This document shows positions 27,596 through 39,327 of a stretch of 64,000 nucleotides of DNA, piece after piece. Every line of letters begins with the position of its first letter. Position 1 is the first letter of the stretch. The DNA lies in the NCBI RefSeq assembly GCF_024753145.1, contig NZ_JANUGU010000008.1, positions 124,001 through 188,000 on the forward strand, given 5' to 3'. This stretch comes from Massilia terrae (GTDB lineage Bacteria > Pseudomonadota > Gammaproteobacteria > Burkholderiales > Burkholderiaceae_D). Below the pieces are notes generated by a model that saw only the letters and a list, made by a program, of their open reading frames with translations, ran no database searches and was not told the origin of the DNA. The translations under genes were made by a program, and so were the position numbers.

Positions 27596-29104
27596 CTAGC
27601 GTGCAAGGATCGATTGGAACCAATCGCGCGTGGCCGCCATACAGAACGGCGCGACCAGCCCGGCGTGGTAACTGGACGCCACCGCATCCCCGCCCTGCGA
27701 GGCGCGCAGGGCCGCCTTGGCCGCCGCGAAGCCGATCTTGGGCAGGCGGAAAAAGTCGTTGATGCCGTCCAGCGAGGAGTCGATATCGAGCTGGATGACG
27801 TCGGCGCCGCTGGCCTTGAAGAAGATGTAGCTGTCGGCGGTATTGAACCAGGGAACGGTCGGGTCGCCGTCGCCGCCGCACAACAGCAGGGGCATGGCGG
27901 GCTTGTAGCTGCGCAGGTCGTTGCGCACCAGCCATGCGCGCAGGGCCTGGGCCGGCGCGCAGGCCAGCGGCGACGGTGCGTTCTGGCTGCACGGATGCGC
28001 GGCCATGTCGGCCAGGTAGGCGGCGCGGTAGGCGCTGCGGATCAGGTTGCCAGGGCCGAAATACTGCGTGTAGCCGGCCGTTTGCGGCATCGAATCGGCG
28101 GCGAACCGCGCGGTCGCGGGCAGCTTGCCAAGGTTCACCAAATCGCTGCTGCCGAGCGTGCCCGGGCCCAGGTCGACGATGCCGGCGGCGTACTGGCTCT
28201 CGTAGATGTCGCCGGGCGTGTTGTACAGCCTGGCGCCGGCGTGCTGGCCAGCATTGATGATGAAGGGAACCACCACGGTGGCGCCGTCGCGCGGTGCGCC
28301 ACCGAACAGCTGGTCGCCGAACTCCACCATCGCATAGGGGCCGGACATGCCGGCCGCCGCGGTCACGGCGAATTCAGCGCCGGCCTGCAGCTGCATCGTG
28401 CGCTGGGTCGCCACCGCCACGTAGCCACCCTGCGAATAGCCGGTCACCATCAGCTTGCCGGAATCGCGCGCACCGATCGATGGGAAGGCGGCGCGGGCGG
28501 CGCGCAGGGCGTCGATCATGTCAGCCGCTTGCGCATCGCGGTCGAGGTAGGGATGGTAGCCGAGCGAGGAGCCGCCATAGCCGGTGTAGTTCGGCGCGAC
28601 CACGATGAAGCCCTGCGCCGCGAACACGGCGGCGGCCAGGCGCGCTTCGGTGTTGTTCGCGAGGTCGGCCATGTCGTAGGACTTTTGCAGCGAGGTGCCG
28701 TGGGCGTAGAGCAGCACCGGGCGCGAATCCGCGCACGAGGTGCCGCTGCCGGAGGGCACCATCACGGTCGCGCTGGCGTCAGTCGGCTCGCCGGCGCCGC
28801 CGACCGTGTTGTAATGCACGCGGTAGACCGACACCGCACATTGCGGCGGGCCCGAGATGTCGGTGGTGCCGGCCTGCGCGGCGTTGAAGAAATCGCCCAG
28901 CGCGGACGGCTGCGCGGTGCTGGCGCTGACCGTGGCGGACAGGGCAATCGGCACCGGCGTCACGCCGCCAATCAGGCTGCCGCGGGCGGGCGCGGCGACC
29001 TGGTTCGCATTGGCGACGCCTTCCGGCGTGCCGCCGACCGTTGTTCCGCCGCTGCAAGCGGCAAGCAAGATGGTCAGGGCGAAAGCGAATGGGGTGCTGC
29101 GCAT
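27596..29104 (-). CDS. Secreted alpha/beta-hydrolase (lipase-like) lipoprotein
   Basis: This 502-residue protein has a lipoprotein signal (FALTILLAAC, Cys17) and an alpha/beta-hydrolase domain with oxyanion region VLLYAHGTSLQKSY. The nucleophile elbow is GYSQGGY (Ser224), preceded by APNYTGYGGSSLGYHPYLD. Catalytic-acid candidates lie in LLLCGGDGDPTVPW. The pattern fits secretory lipase or esterase families. The ATG at 29104 is chosen because it starts the signal sequence. A frame extending to 29227 adds only low-complexity Ala/Pro. It lies directly upstream of the SGNH hydrolase and is read in the same direction, separated by a 189-bp AT-rich gap with its own promoter candidate. Confidence 0.88.
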   Translation of the reverse strand: MRSTPFAFALTILLAACSGGTTVGGTPEGVANANQVAAPARGSLIGGVTPVPIALSATVSASTAQPSALGDFFNAAQAGTTDISGPPQCAVSVYRVHYNTVGGAGEPTDASATVMVPSGSGTSCADSRPVLLYAHGTSLQKSYDMADLANNTEARLAAAVFAAQGFIVVAPNYTGYGGSSLGYHPYLDRDAQAADMIDALRAARAAFPSIGARDSGKLMVTGYSQGGYVAVATQRTMQLQAGAEFAVTAAAGMSGPYAMVEFGDQLFGGAPRDGATVVVPFIINAGQHAGARLYNTPGDIYESQYAAGIVDLGPGTLGSSDLVNLGKLPATARFAADSMPQTAGYTQYFGPGNLIRSAYRAAYLADMAAHPCSQNAPSPLACAPAQALRAWLVRNDLRSYKPAMPLLLCGGDGDPTVPWFNTADSYIFFKASGADVIQLDIDSSLDGINDFFRLPKIGFAAAKAALRASQGGDAVASSYHAGLVAPFCMAATRDWFQSILAR

Positions 29105-29355
29105 GGTGATTCCAGTGTTTGTGTTGCAGGCACGCGGACGCGCGGCGCCACAGGCGGCCAAGGCGGGATGCGGGTGCGGCGATGGGGTTGAGGCGGAGAT
29201 GGCTGCTGCTGCGGCCGGTACGTTCAAAATCGTACCACTGATGAGCTGGGTGGAGGGATGGATGTTGCTGATGGGCCACGGAGAGTGACGGCAGCTAATC
29301 CGGAAACATTATACGAATCGCCACAGGCGCATGGTTGTCGACAAAGCACGCGTTC

Positions 29356-29385
29356 TATGGGTCCCCGCCTGCGCGGGGACGACGT
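29356..29385. repeat. REP-like palindrome
   Basis: TATGGGTCCCCGC-ctgc-GCGGGGACGACG is a single copy of the palindrome family described at 22602. It sits in the 290-bp gap before the Sua5-type gene's 3' end. The rest of that gap, 29105-29355, shows no gene. Confidence 0.75.
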
Positions 29386-29394
29386 GCTGGAATA

Positions 29395-30399
29395 CTAGGA
29401 GTGAAGAAGGGTGTCGAGCACGCGCTCCGAGCCGTGCGCGGCGCGGCGCAGGCGGTCGTTCACGCCGAGCCAGGCGGCGTCCTGCGGCGGAGTTTCGACG
29501 AGGATCACGTCCGCGCTCACACCATCCATCGCGCGCAGCGCGGCGTACAGGTCGTGCGCGTAGCCGTGCGGATTGGCCGACAAGCCGATTTCGGCGTGTG
29601 CCGGGTGAACACCGGAGAAGTGGATCAAGGCCGCCTTGCGCCCGGCGGCAGCCAGCCGTGCCAGCGTCGCCGGCAAATCGGCGCGCTCCATCAGCACCAC
29701 CGGCGTGCGCGGCGCATAGTGCGATTCCAGCGTGCCCGATGCGCGCGGCGCGGCCGCATCCGGCGCGGCAGGCCGCTGCCCGATCACGGCTTCGATGTCG
29801 TCCGCGCTGATATGTCCGGGCCGCAGCAGCACCGGCCCGTGCGTCGCGAGGCGCGACAGGTCGACGATGGTCGATTCGATGCCCACTTGCGCAGCGCCGC
29901 CGTCGAGCACCAGCGCCAGCTCGCCGCCGGCGAATTCGTCCCGCACGTGCTGGGCCAGCGTCGGGCTCACGTGTCCGAACTTGTTGGCCGACGGCGCGGC
30001 GATGCCGCCCTGCCCGCCCTTGAAGGCGCGCAGCAACGCCACCGCCACCGGGTGCGAAGGGCAGCGCAGGCCGATCGTGTCCTGGCCGCCGCTGACGGCG
30101 TCCGGGATGCCAGGTGCGCGCTTGAGGATCATGGTGAGCGGCCCGGGCCAGAACGCCTGCGCCAGCGCGCGCGCCTGCCCGGGGATGTCGGCGGCCCAGT
30201 AGTCGAGCCGCCCTTCCGGCGCCAGGTGCACGATCACGGGATGGTCTTGCGGACGTCCCTTGGCGGCGTAGATGCTGGCCACCGCCGCCGGGTTCTCGGC
30301 GTCGGCGCCCAGGCCATAGACGGTCTCGGTGGGGAACGCGACCAGCTTGCCTTCTTCGAGCAGGCGCGCGGCCTGCCCGATCTGCTGCGCCTCGCTCAC
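29395..30399 (-). CDS. tsaC: L-threonylcarbamoyladenylate synthase, two-domain Sua5 type
   Basis: This 334-residue protein has a YrdC/TsaC domain at about 1-200 (VAFPTETVYGLGADA, KGRPQDHPVIVHL, GIAAPSANKFGHVSPT, VLDGGAAQVGIESTIVD). A Sua5 C-terminal domain covers about 220-334 (GTLESHYAPRTP, and VLDTLLHS at the end). It makes threonylcarbamoyl-AMP from threonine, bicarbonate and ATP for tRNA t6A37. The GTG start at 30399 overlaps the purK stop by 4 bp (GTGA), so translation is coupled. Pairing with purK is common in betaproteobacteria. The downstream t6A-cyclising enzyme TcdA also lies in this window. Confidence 0.92.
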   Translation of the reverse strand: MSEAQQIGQAARLLEEGKLVAFPTETVYGLGADAENPAAVASIYAAKGRPQDHPVIVHLAPEGRLDYWAADIPGQARALAQAFWPGPLTMILKRAPGIPDAVSGGQDTIGLRCPSHPVAVALLRAFKGGQGGIAAPSANKFGHVSPTLAQHVRDEFAGGELALVLDGGAAQVGIESTIVDLSRLATHGPVLLRPGHISADDIEAVIGQRPAAPDAAAPRASGTLESHYAPRTPVVLMERADLPATLARLAAAGRKAALIHFSGVHPAHAEIGLSANPHGYAHDLYAALRAMDGVSADVILVETPPQDAAWLGVNDRLRRAAHGSERVLDTLLHS

Positions 30400-31574
30400 G
30401 GCGCGATGCCCAGGATGATGCAGGCGGCTTGCAAGTGATCCTGCGCGTCGGCCAGCGTCTCGGCGACGAAGGTCACGTGGCCCATCTTGCGGCCGCGGCG
30501 CGGTTCTTCCTTGCCGTACAGGTGCAGGTTGGCGCCGGGCAGCGCCAGCACCTGGTCCCATGCCGGCTCGCGCACGGTCTCGCCTTCATACCAGACGTCG
30601 CCAAGGATGTTGAGCATCACGGCCGGCGAATGCTGGCGCGTGTCGCCCAGCGGCAGCCGCGCCATCGCGCGCACCTGCTGCGCGAACTGGCTGGTGATGC
30701 AGGCGTCGATGGTGTAGTGGCCGCTGTTGTGCGGGCGCGGCGCCATCTCGTTGACCACCAGCGAACCGTCCTTCAGCACGAAGAATTCGATGCACAGCAC
30801 GCCCACGTAGCCGAGCTGCGCAATCATCGCGGTGGCCGCGTCCTGCGCTTTCTTCGCGCAGTCGTCGGATACGTTCGGCCCCGGCACCGTGGTGGTGAAC
30901 AGGATGCCGTCGCGGTGAACGTTCTCGGCGATCGGATAGACCACCGACACGCCGTCGGCGCCGCGCGCGGTCAGCACCGACACTTCGTACGCCAGCGGCA
31001 GCATCTTCTCGAGCAGGCAGGGAACACCGCCCATCTGGTCGAAGGCCGCGCGCACGTCTTCGCGGCTCTTCACGCGCACCTGGCCCTTGCCGTCGTAGCC
31101 CATGCGGACGGTCTTCAGGATGCCCGGCAGCAGATTGTCGCCGATGGCGTCGATGTCGGCGTGAGAAGCGATCGCCTTGTGCGGCGCCGGCATCACGCCC
31201 GAATGCGGCGCGCACTCGACGAAGAAGCGCTTTTCGAGGATGCGGTCCTGGGCGATCGAGACGCACGATGCGTTCGGCGCGACGAACACGCGTTCGGCGA
31301 GGCGGGACAAAGATTCCGCCGGCACGTTCTCGAATTCGGTGGTGACAGCCACGCACTGCGCCGCCAGTGCATCGAGGCCGGCGGCATCGGTGTAGGCCGA
31401 TTCGACCAGGCGCTCGGCCACGAGGCCCGCCGGGCAGTCCTGCGACGGCTCCAGCACGGCGACGCGGTAACCCATCATCTGCGCGGCCTGCGCGAACATG
31501 CGGCCCAGCTGGCCGCCGCCCATCACGCCCAGCCAGGTGGGCGGATTCGCGTCGGGAAGAAACGCTTCGCTCAT
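30396..31574 (-). CDS. purK: 5-(carboxyamino)imidazole ribonucleotide synthase PurK
   Basis: This 392-residue ATP-grasp enzyme opens with WLGVMGGGQLGRMFAQAAQMMGYRV. The ATP-grasp core includes TVRMGYDGKGQVRVKS, EKMLPLAYEVSVLTAR and EMAPRPHNSGHYTIDA. It carboxylates AIR using bicarbonate and ATP in purine synthesis. Its ATG overlaps the purE stop by 4 bp (31571-31574), and its own stop overlaps the tsaC GTG. The PurE/PurK pair replaces the single eukaryotic-type AIR carboxylase. Confidence 0.96.
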   Translation of the reverse strand: MSEAFLPDANPPTWLGVMGGGQLGRMFAQAAQMMGYRVAVLEPSQDCPAGLVAERLVESAYTDAAGLDALAAQCVAVTTEFENVPAESLSRLAERVFVAPNASCVSIAQDRILEKRFFVECAPHSGVMPAPHKAIASHADIDAIGDNLLPGILKTVRMGYDGKGQVRVKSREDVRAAFDQMGGVPCLLEKMLPLAYEVSVLTARGADGVSVVYPIAENVHRDGILFTTTVPGPNVSDDCAKKAQDAATAMIAQLGYVGVLCIEFFVLKDGSLVVNEMAPRPHNSGHYTIDACITSQFAQQVRAMARLPLGDTRQHSPAVMLNILGDVWYEGETVREPAWDQVLALPGANLHLYGKEEPRRGRKMGHVTFVAETLADAQDHLQAACIILGIAP

Positions 31575-32071
31575 ACGTTCGGAAGATGCATGGCCTTGGC
31601 GGCCGCGGTCTGCTGGCTGCGGAATTCCTGCAGCCTGGCGGCCAGCGCGTCATCGGTCGCGGCGAGCATCGCCACCGCCGTCAGCGCCGCGTTGGCCGCG
31701 CCGGCCTCGCCGATGGCGAAAGTCGACACCGGCACGCCCTTGGGCATCTGCACGATCGACAGCAGCGAATCCTCGCCGCGCAGGTACCTGGACGGCACCG
31801 GCACGCCCAGCACCGGCACGATGGTCTTGGCGGCCACCATGCCCGGCAGGTGGGCGGCGCCGCCGGCGCCCGCGATTATGGCGCGCAGGCCACGTCCGCG
31901 CGCGGCTTCGGCATACGCGAACATCTCGTCCGGCATGCGGTGCGCCGAAATCACTTGCGCCTCGTGCGGCACCCCGAACTGCTTGAGGATGGCGACCGCG
32001 TGCTGCATGACGTCCCAGTCGGACGAGGAACCCATGATGACGCCGACCAGCGGCTTGGCCTGGTCGCTCAT
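31571..32071 (-). CDS. purE: N5-carboxyaminoimidazole ribonucleotide mutase PurE
   Basis: This 166-residue class I PurE carries the substrate motif GVIMGSSSDWDVMQHA, the SAHRMPDEM segment with the mobile His, and AGAGGAAHLPGMVAAKT. It moves the carboxylate from N5 to C4 of CAIR. It lies between purC, whose stop is one base away, and purK, whose start overlaps its stop, forming the block purC-purE-purK-tsaC. Confidence 0.96.
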   Translation of the reverse strand: MSDQAKPLVGVIMGSSSDWDVMQHAVAILKQFGVPHEAQVISAHRMPDEMFAYAEAARGRGLRAIIAGAGGAAHLPGMVAAKTIVPVLGVPVPSRYLRGEDSLLSIVQMPKGVPVSTFAIGEAGAANAALTAVAMLAATDDALAARLQEFRSQQTAAAKAMHLPNV

Positions 32072-32072
32072 C

Positions 32073-32969
32073 TTATGCCTTCAGCTTGTCGCCGGTGAGG
32101 CGCTCGATCGCCTCGAAGTACTTGGCGCGGGTCTTTTCGATCACTTCCGGCGGCAGCGCCGGCGCGGGCGCGGTCTTGCCCCAGTCCTTCAGGGTTTCGA
32201 GGTAGTCGCGCACGAACTGCTTGTCGAAGGACGGCGGCGACATGCCCGGCGCGTACGAGTCGGCCGGCCAGAAGCGCGAGGAGTCGGCGGTCAGCACTTC
32301 GTCCATCAGGTGCAGCACGCCGTTGTCGTCCAGGCCGAACTCGAACTTGGTGTCGGCGATGATGATGCCCTTGGTCGCGGCATAATCGGCCGCGGTCTTG
32401 TACAGCTGGATGCTGATGTCGCGCATTTTGTTCGCGAGTTCCGAACCGATGCGCTGTTCCATCTCGGCGAAGCTGATGTTCTCGTCGTGCTCGCCCAGGT
32501 CGGCCTTGGCGGCCGGGGTGAACAGCGGCTCGGGCAGCTTGTCGGCCTGGCGCAGGCCGGCCGGCAGCTGGATGCCGCAAATGGCGCCGGTGTCCTGGTA
32601 GTCCTTCCAGCCGGAACCGATGATGTAGCCGCGCACCACCGCCTCCACCAGGATCGGCTTCAGGCGCTTGGCGACCACGGCGCGGCCCTTGACCTGGCCC
32701 ACTTCATCGGGGGCCACGACGGACTCGGGGGCGATGCCGGTCAGGTGGTTCGGCACGATGTGGCCGAGCTTGTCGAACCAGAAATCGGTCATCTGGTTGA
32801 GCACCATGCCCTTGCCCGGGATCGGCTCGTTCATCACAACGTCGAAGGCAGACAGGCGGTCGGTGGTGACGATCAGGATCTTGTCGTCGCCCACGGCGTA
32901 GTTGTCGCGGACCTTGCCACGGCCCAGCAGGGGCAGCGACTTGATGGTGGATTCGTAGAGGCTGTTCAT
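32073..32969 (-). CDS. purC: Phosphoribosylaminoimidazole-succinocarboxamide synthase PurC
   Basis: This 298-residue SAICAR synthase shows GRGKVRDNYAVGDDKILIVTTDRLSAFDVV, VVAKRLKPILVEAVVRGYI, GSGWKDYQDTG, and IADTKFEFGLDDNGVLHLMDEVLTADSSRFW. It condenses CAIR with aspartate. The ATG 32969 starts the family opening MNSLYESTIKSLPLL. A frame running on to 33014 adds no homologous sequence. No ribosome binding site is obvious before it. It follows fba by 147 bp, with a REP-like repeat between them. Confidence 0.95.
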   Translation of the reverse strand: MNSLYESTIKSLPLLGRGKVRDNYAVGDDKILIVTTDRLSAFDVVMNEPIPGKGMVLNQMTDFWFDKLGHIVPNHLTGIAPESVVAPDEVGQVKGRAVVAKRLKPILVEAVVRGYIIGSGWKDYQDTGAICGIQLPAGLRQADKLPEPLFTPAAKADLGEHDENISFAEMEQRIGSELANKMRDISIQLYKTAADYAATKGIIIADTKFEFGLDDNGVLHLMDEVLTADSSRFWPADSYAPGMSPPSFDKQFVRDYLETLKDWGKTAPAPALPPEVIEKTRAKYFEAIERLTGDKLKA

Positions 32970-33035
32970 AGAAGGGATTCTAGAAAAACGGAACCGGCGA
33001 AGGTCGCCGGTCACGGTGTATCCGAAAGTCGGTTC

Positions 33036-33066
33036 CGCCGTTCCCGCAGGCGGGGAACGACGGTAA
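33036..33066. repeat. REP-like palindrome between fba and purC
   Basis: CGCCGTTCCCGC-agg-CGGGGAACGACGGTAAC belongs to the family at 22602 and has the shortest loop. It interrupts the otherwise tight glycolysis-purine block. Confidence 0.72.
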
Positions 33067-33116
33067 CTTATATGCGCGAAAGCGCTTATTTATATCCGGG
33101 AAAACGCTATTTTACT

Positions 33117-34181
33117 TCACTTCACGATCTGGGCCAGATCGCCGGCTTTGTAGCGCTCAGCCATTTTGTCCAGCGGAATCGCCTTGATCTTGGCGGCCAT
33201 GCCCTCGCAACCGAAGGACAGGTAGCGCTCCTTGCAGATCTTCATGGCGGCTTCGCGGGCCGGCTTGAGGTAGTCGCGCGGGTCGAACTTGGACGGGTTC
33301 TGCGCCATGTACTGGCGGATCGCGGCCGTCATCGCCAGGCGGATGTCGGTGTCGATATTGACCTTGCGCACGCCGTGCTTGATGCCTTCCTGGATCTCCT
33401 CGACCGGCACGCCGTAGGTCTCCTTCATGTCGCCGCCGAATTCGCGGATGATGGCCAGCAGGTCTTGCGGCACCGACGACGAGCCGTGCATCACCAGGTG
33501 GGTGTTGGGGATGCGCGCGTGGATTTCCTTGATGCGGTCGATGGCGAGGATGTCGCCGGTCGGCTTGCGGGTGAACTTGTAGGCGCCGTGCGAGGTGCCG
33601 ATCGCGATCGCCAGCGCGTCGCACTGGGTCTGGGCGACGAAGTCGGCGGCCTGGTTGACGTCGGTCAGCAGCTGCTCGCGGGTCATGGTGCCCTCGGCGC
33701 CGTGGCCGTCTTCCTTGTCGCCCTTCATGGTTTCGAGCGAGCCCAGCACGCCCAGTTCGGCCTCGACGGTGACGCCGATCGAGTGCGAGAACTTGACCAC
33801 TTCCTTCGACACGGCCACGTTGTACTCGTAGCTGGCGACGCTCTTGCCGTCGGCTTCCAGCGAGCCGTCCATCATCACCGAGGTGAAGCCGGAGCGGATC
33901 GCGGTCATGCACACCGCCGGCGACTGGCCGTGGTCCTGGTGCATGACGACCGGGATGTGCGGGTATGCCTCGACCGCCGCCTCGATCAGGTGGCGCAGGA
34001 AGGCTTCGCCGGCGTATTTGCGGGCGCCGGCCGAGGCCTGCATGATGACCGGCGCGCCGACCGCGTCGGCGGCGGCCATGATGGCCTGCACCTGCTCCAG
34101 GTTATTGACGTTAAATGCCGGCAGGCCATAACCGTTTTCGGCGGCATGGTCCAGCAACTGACGCATTGATACGAGTGCCAT
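33117..34181 (-). CDS. fba: Class II fructose-bisphosphate aldolase
   Basis: This 354-residue metal-dependent aldolase shows GYGLPAFNVNNLEQVQAIMAAA, VVMHQDHGQS (zinc ligands), GFTSVMMDGS, GTSHGAYKF and HGSSSVP. C-terminal GVRKVNIDTDIRLAMTAAIR matches the CbbA/Fba type of betaproteobacteria. It splits fructose-1,6-bisphosphate. It is downstream of pyk (27 bp), and its Zn ligand and catalytic motifs are all intact. Together with PPi-PFK near 59 kb it serves the glycolytic trunk. Confidence 0.96.
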   Translation of the reverse strand: MALVSMRQLLDHAAENGYGLPAFNVNNLEQVQAIMAAADAVGAPVIMQASAGARKYAGEAFLRHLIEAAVEAYPHIPVVMHQDHGQSPAVCMTAIRSGFTSVMMDGSLEADGKSVASYEYNVAVSKEVVKFSHSIGVTVEAELGVLGSLETMKGDKEDGHGAEGTMTREQLLTDVNQAADFVAQTQCDALAIAIGTSHGAYKFTRKPTGDILAIDRIKEIHARIPNTHLVMHGSSSVPQDLLAIIREFGGDMKETYGVPVEEIQEGIKHGVRKVNIDTDIRLAMTAAIRQYMAQNPSKFDPRDYLKPAREAAMKICKERYLSFGCEGMAAKIKAIPLDKMAERYKAGDLAQIVK

Positions 34182-34208
34182 GGTATTACTCCAGAGATAA
34201 GAAATCGA

Positions 34209-35657
<1,449 letters not shown>

Positions 35658-35677
35658 GAGGGATCCTTCGAAATGGA

Positions 35678-35701
35678 AAAGCGCAGCCATCGGGCTGCGC
35701 T
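35678..35701 (-). terminator. Hairpin and T-tract after pgk
   Basis: AGCGCAGCC and GGCTGCGCT form a stem across an ATCG loop. On the minus strand it is followed by TTTTCC. It can end pgk transcription or attenuate read-through into pyk. Confidence 0.55.
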
Positions 35702-35710
35702 GTGAGCTAC

Positions 35711-36916
<1,206 letters not shown>

Positions 36917-36949
36917 GGCTTGCTCAGCTTGAAAAATTGGTATTCTAAC

Positions 36950-37294
36950 CTAGCCCACCGCGCCAAAAACGTGAAACACGCGCAGGAGTGTGAACACTAG
37001 CATCCCGAACACGATGGATTGCAACAGATTGCGCCGCAGCAAGTAGTAGCCGAGGGCCAGCAGCGCGGCCAGCAAACGCGGGTTGGCCAGGCGCAGGTCG
37101 GGCTGGCCGGCGTGGTTCACGACCAGGTCCGGCACCACGATCGCGGCCAAGGCGCAGGCGGGGGCGAAGCGCAGCATCTCCTGCACGCGGCGCGGCAGCA
37201 TCACGCGGTGGCCGAGCAGGACGATGCCGCTGCGGGTCAGCACGGTGGTGGCGGCCAGCGCCACGATCACGATCCAGGTGTCGAGCTCAGGCAT
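36950..37294 (-). CDS. azlD: AzlD branched-chain amino acid exporter subunit
   Basis: This 114-residue protein has about four hydrophobic helices of AzlD type (ATTVLTRSGIVLLG, RFAPACALAAIVVPDLV). With AzlC it exports branched-chain amino acids. ATG 37294 overlaps the azlC stop by 8 bp. A longer start reads back into azlC. Confidence 0.88.
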   Translation of the reverse strand: MPELDTWIVIVALAATTVLTRSGIVLLGHRVMLPRRVQEMLRFAPACALAAIVVPDLVVNHAGQPDLRLANPRLLAALLALGYYLLRRNLLQSIVFGMLVFTLLRVFHVFGAVG

Positions 37295-38021
37295 GGCGCT
37301 CCTTGCGCTTGTCATTGTTGGCCTGCACGGCCATCGCCACCAGCATCCCGGCCACGACCGCCAGCAGCAGGCCGAGCTTGTAGGGCAGCGCGAACGCCAG
37401 CACCGCGACCCCGCCCGCCACGGCCACGCCGCACAGGGCCGCGTTGCTGGTAATCATTGGCACCGTCATGCACAGCAGTGCGACGGTGCCCGCGAAATCG
37501 AGGCCCCAGCTGGCCGGGATCACACTGCCCAGCAGCACACCGGCGATGCAGAACACTTGCCAGATGATCCAGTTCGAATACAGCAGGCCCTTCAGGTAGG
37601 ACAGCTGGCCCGGGTCCATGCCGGGGGCCGGGAAGCGCTGCAGGTAGAGGGCGATGGTGCCGTCGCCGGCGATGTAGCTGAGCAGCAGCCGGCGGCGCCA
37701 GTGCAGGTGGGCGAAATGCGGGGCCAGCAGGGCGGAAAAGATCACGAAGCGCAGGTTGACCACCAGCCCGGTCAGCACGATCAGCCACATCGGCGCGTGC
37801 AGCGCGATCAGGGGCAGCGATGCGAGCTGGGCCGATCCTGCGTACACCAGCAGGGTCATGCCGCTGGCCTGGGCCGCGGTGAGCCCGCTCTTGACCATGG
37901 TGACGCCGACCACCACCGCCCACGCGGCCAGGCCGAGCAGCAGCGGCATGCCGTCGCGCAGGCCCTCGCGCCACAGTGGCGGCCCGGGCAGGCCGATGGC
38001 GTCTTTACGCGACATATTCAT
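37287..38021 (-). CDS. azlC: AzlC branched-chain amino acid exporter subunit
   Basis: This 244-residue membrane protein has about eight helices, with REGLRDGMPLLLGLAAWAVVVGV and the GSAQLASLPLIA block typical of the AzlC/BrnF family. It forms the large subunit of the branched-chain amino acid exporter with AzlD, whose start overlaps its stop. The start at ATG 38021 (MNMSRKDAIG) or the ATG two codons later fits the family. An in-frame extension to 38180 adds hydrophilic, unrelated residues. It diverges from the small zinc-finger gene, with 118 bp between them. Confidence 0.88.
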   Translation of the reverse strand: MNMSRKDAIGLPGPPLWREGLRDGMPLLLGLAAWAVVVGVTMVKSGLTAAQASGMTLLVYAGSAQLASLPLIALHAPMWLIVLTGLVVNLRFVIFSALLAPHFAHLHWRRRLLLSYIAGDGTIALYLQRFPAPGMDPGQLSYLKGLLYSNWIIWQVFCIAGVLLGSVIPASWGLDFAGTVALLCMTVPMITSNAALCGVAVAGGVAVLAFALPYKLGLLLAVVAGMLVAMAVQANNDKRKERHA

Positions 38022-38139
38022 TGGAAAAAAACGGACGAACTGGCAATCTGCTGAGCCCGACATTGTACCCGGCCATTCCGGCAACCGGGCCGAATCCGTT
38101 AGAATCGTGGTTTTGCGCATTGCCTGACGGAGAACCAGA

Positions 38140-38334
38140 ATGACTGAGAAGACGATCCCCGTAGTGGAACTGCAGGCCAAGGACCTGCCGGCCTACTGCC
38201 CCAACCCGGCCATGCCGCTGTGGTCGTCGCATCCGCGCGTCTTCCTCGACTTCGACCACCACGGCGAAGCCAAATGCCCGTACTGCGGCACCCAGTACAA
38301 GCTGGCGCCGGGCGTCGAACCGGGCCACCACTAA
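38140..38334 (+). CDS. Small zinc-finger protein (CHCC type)
   Basis: This 64-residue protein ends with AKCPYCGTQYKL, and an upstream YCPNP with nearby His residues supplies the remaining ligands. It matches the short zf-CHCC domain proteins, related to the accessory subunit of mitochondrial complex I, that are found in many proteobacteria. Its role is unknown. It precedes the YheT-like hydrolase gene by 17 bp and may be co-transcribed with it. Confidence 0.85.
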   Translation: MTEKTIPVVELQAKDLPAYCPNPAMPLWSSHPRVFLDFDHHGEAKCPYCGTQYKLAPGVEPGHH

Positions 38335-38351
38335 GCCGGTCGCGGGGCGCC

Positions 38352-39326
38352 ATGAACCCCGCTGACGACCGCCCCGGATACCGCGCGCCGCGCTGGCTGC
38401 CGAACGGCCACCTGCAGACCATCGTCCCGGCCACCTTCACACCCAAGCCGAAGGTGGCGTTCCGGCGCGAGCGCTGGGATACGCCGGACGGCGACTTCAT
38501 CGACGTCGATTTCGTCGATGGCGCACCTGGGCAGCCCTTCGTGGTGCTGTTCCACGGACTGGAAGGCTCGTCGGACAGCCACTATGCGCGCTCCCTGATG
38601 GCAGCCGTCGCCGCGCTCGGCTGGTCGGGCGCGGTGCCGCATTTCCGTGGCTGCTCGGGCGAACTGAACCGCGCGGCCCGCTTCTACCATTCCGGCGATG
38701 CGGCCGAACTCGACTGGATCCTGCGCCGCCTGCGCGCCCGCGCCGGCGGCAAGTTCTTCGTGGCCGGCGTCTCGCTCGGCGGCAATGCCCTGCTGCGCTG
38801 GCTGGGCGAATCGCAGCACCAGGCCGAGATCGTCGACATCGCCTGCGCCGTGTCGGCGCCGATGGACCTGGCGCGCGGCGGCGAGTCGCTGTCGTCCGGC
38901 TTCAATATGCTGTACACGCGCATGTTCCTGCGCAGTATGAAGCCGAAATGCCTGGCCAAGCTGGAACACTTCCCCGGCCTGTTCGACCGCGACGCCCTGC
39001 TCTCGGCGCGCAATCTCTACGAATTCGATAATATCGTCACGGCGCCGCTGCACGGCTTTCGCGATACCGACGATTATTGGGACCGCGCCAGCGCCAAGCA
39101 CATCCTGAACGACATCACGGTGCCAACGCTGGTGCTCAACGCCCGCAACGATCCCTTCATGCCGGGGATTCACCTGCCGCAGGAGGCCGCATCCTGCGTG
39201 GTGCTGGAATATCCCGAGACCGGCGGCCACGTGGGCTTCGCGGTCGGCGCACCGCCGGGGCGGATCGACTGGCTGCCGCGCCGCCTGCTGCATTTCTTCG
39301 AGCACGCCCGACCTGCCGGAGGCTGA
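38352..39326 (+). CDS. YheT-like alpha/beta-hydrolase
   Basis: This 324-residue protein opens RAPRWLPNGHLQTIVPA, the signature of the YheT/UPF0017 hydrolases. It carries the oxyanion segment VVLFHGLEGSSDSHYA, the nucleophile elbow GVSLGGN, acid LNARNDPFMPG and a terminal GGHVGF histidine. These proteins hydrolyse small esters in the cytoplasm, and the substrate is not known. The ATG 38352 follows 17 bp after the zinc-finger gene and starts the family opening. The next gene begins 1 bp after the stop. Confidence 0.9.
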   Translation: MNPADDRPGYRAPRWLPNGHLQTIVPATFTPKPKVAFRRERWDTPDGDFIDVDFVDGAPGQPFVVLFHGLEGSSDSHYARSLMAAVAALGWSGAVPHFRGCSGELNRAARFYHSGDAAELDWILRRLRARAGGKFFVAGVSLGGNALLRWLGESQHQAEIVDIACAVSAPMDLARGGESLSSGFNMLYTRMFLRSMKPKCLAKLEHFPGLFDRDALLSARNLYEFDNIVTAPLHGFRDTDDYWDRASAKHILNDITVPTLVLNARNDPFMPGIHLPQEAASCVVLEYPETGGHVGFAVGAPPGRIDWLPRRLLHFFEHARPAGG

Positions 39327-39327
39327 C

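Noticed and set aside
30429..34169. Plus-strand open frame of 1246 codons opposite purK, purE, purC and fba
   Set aside because: Four intact enzymes lie on the minus strand in the same span; this frame is a GC artefact.
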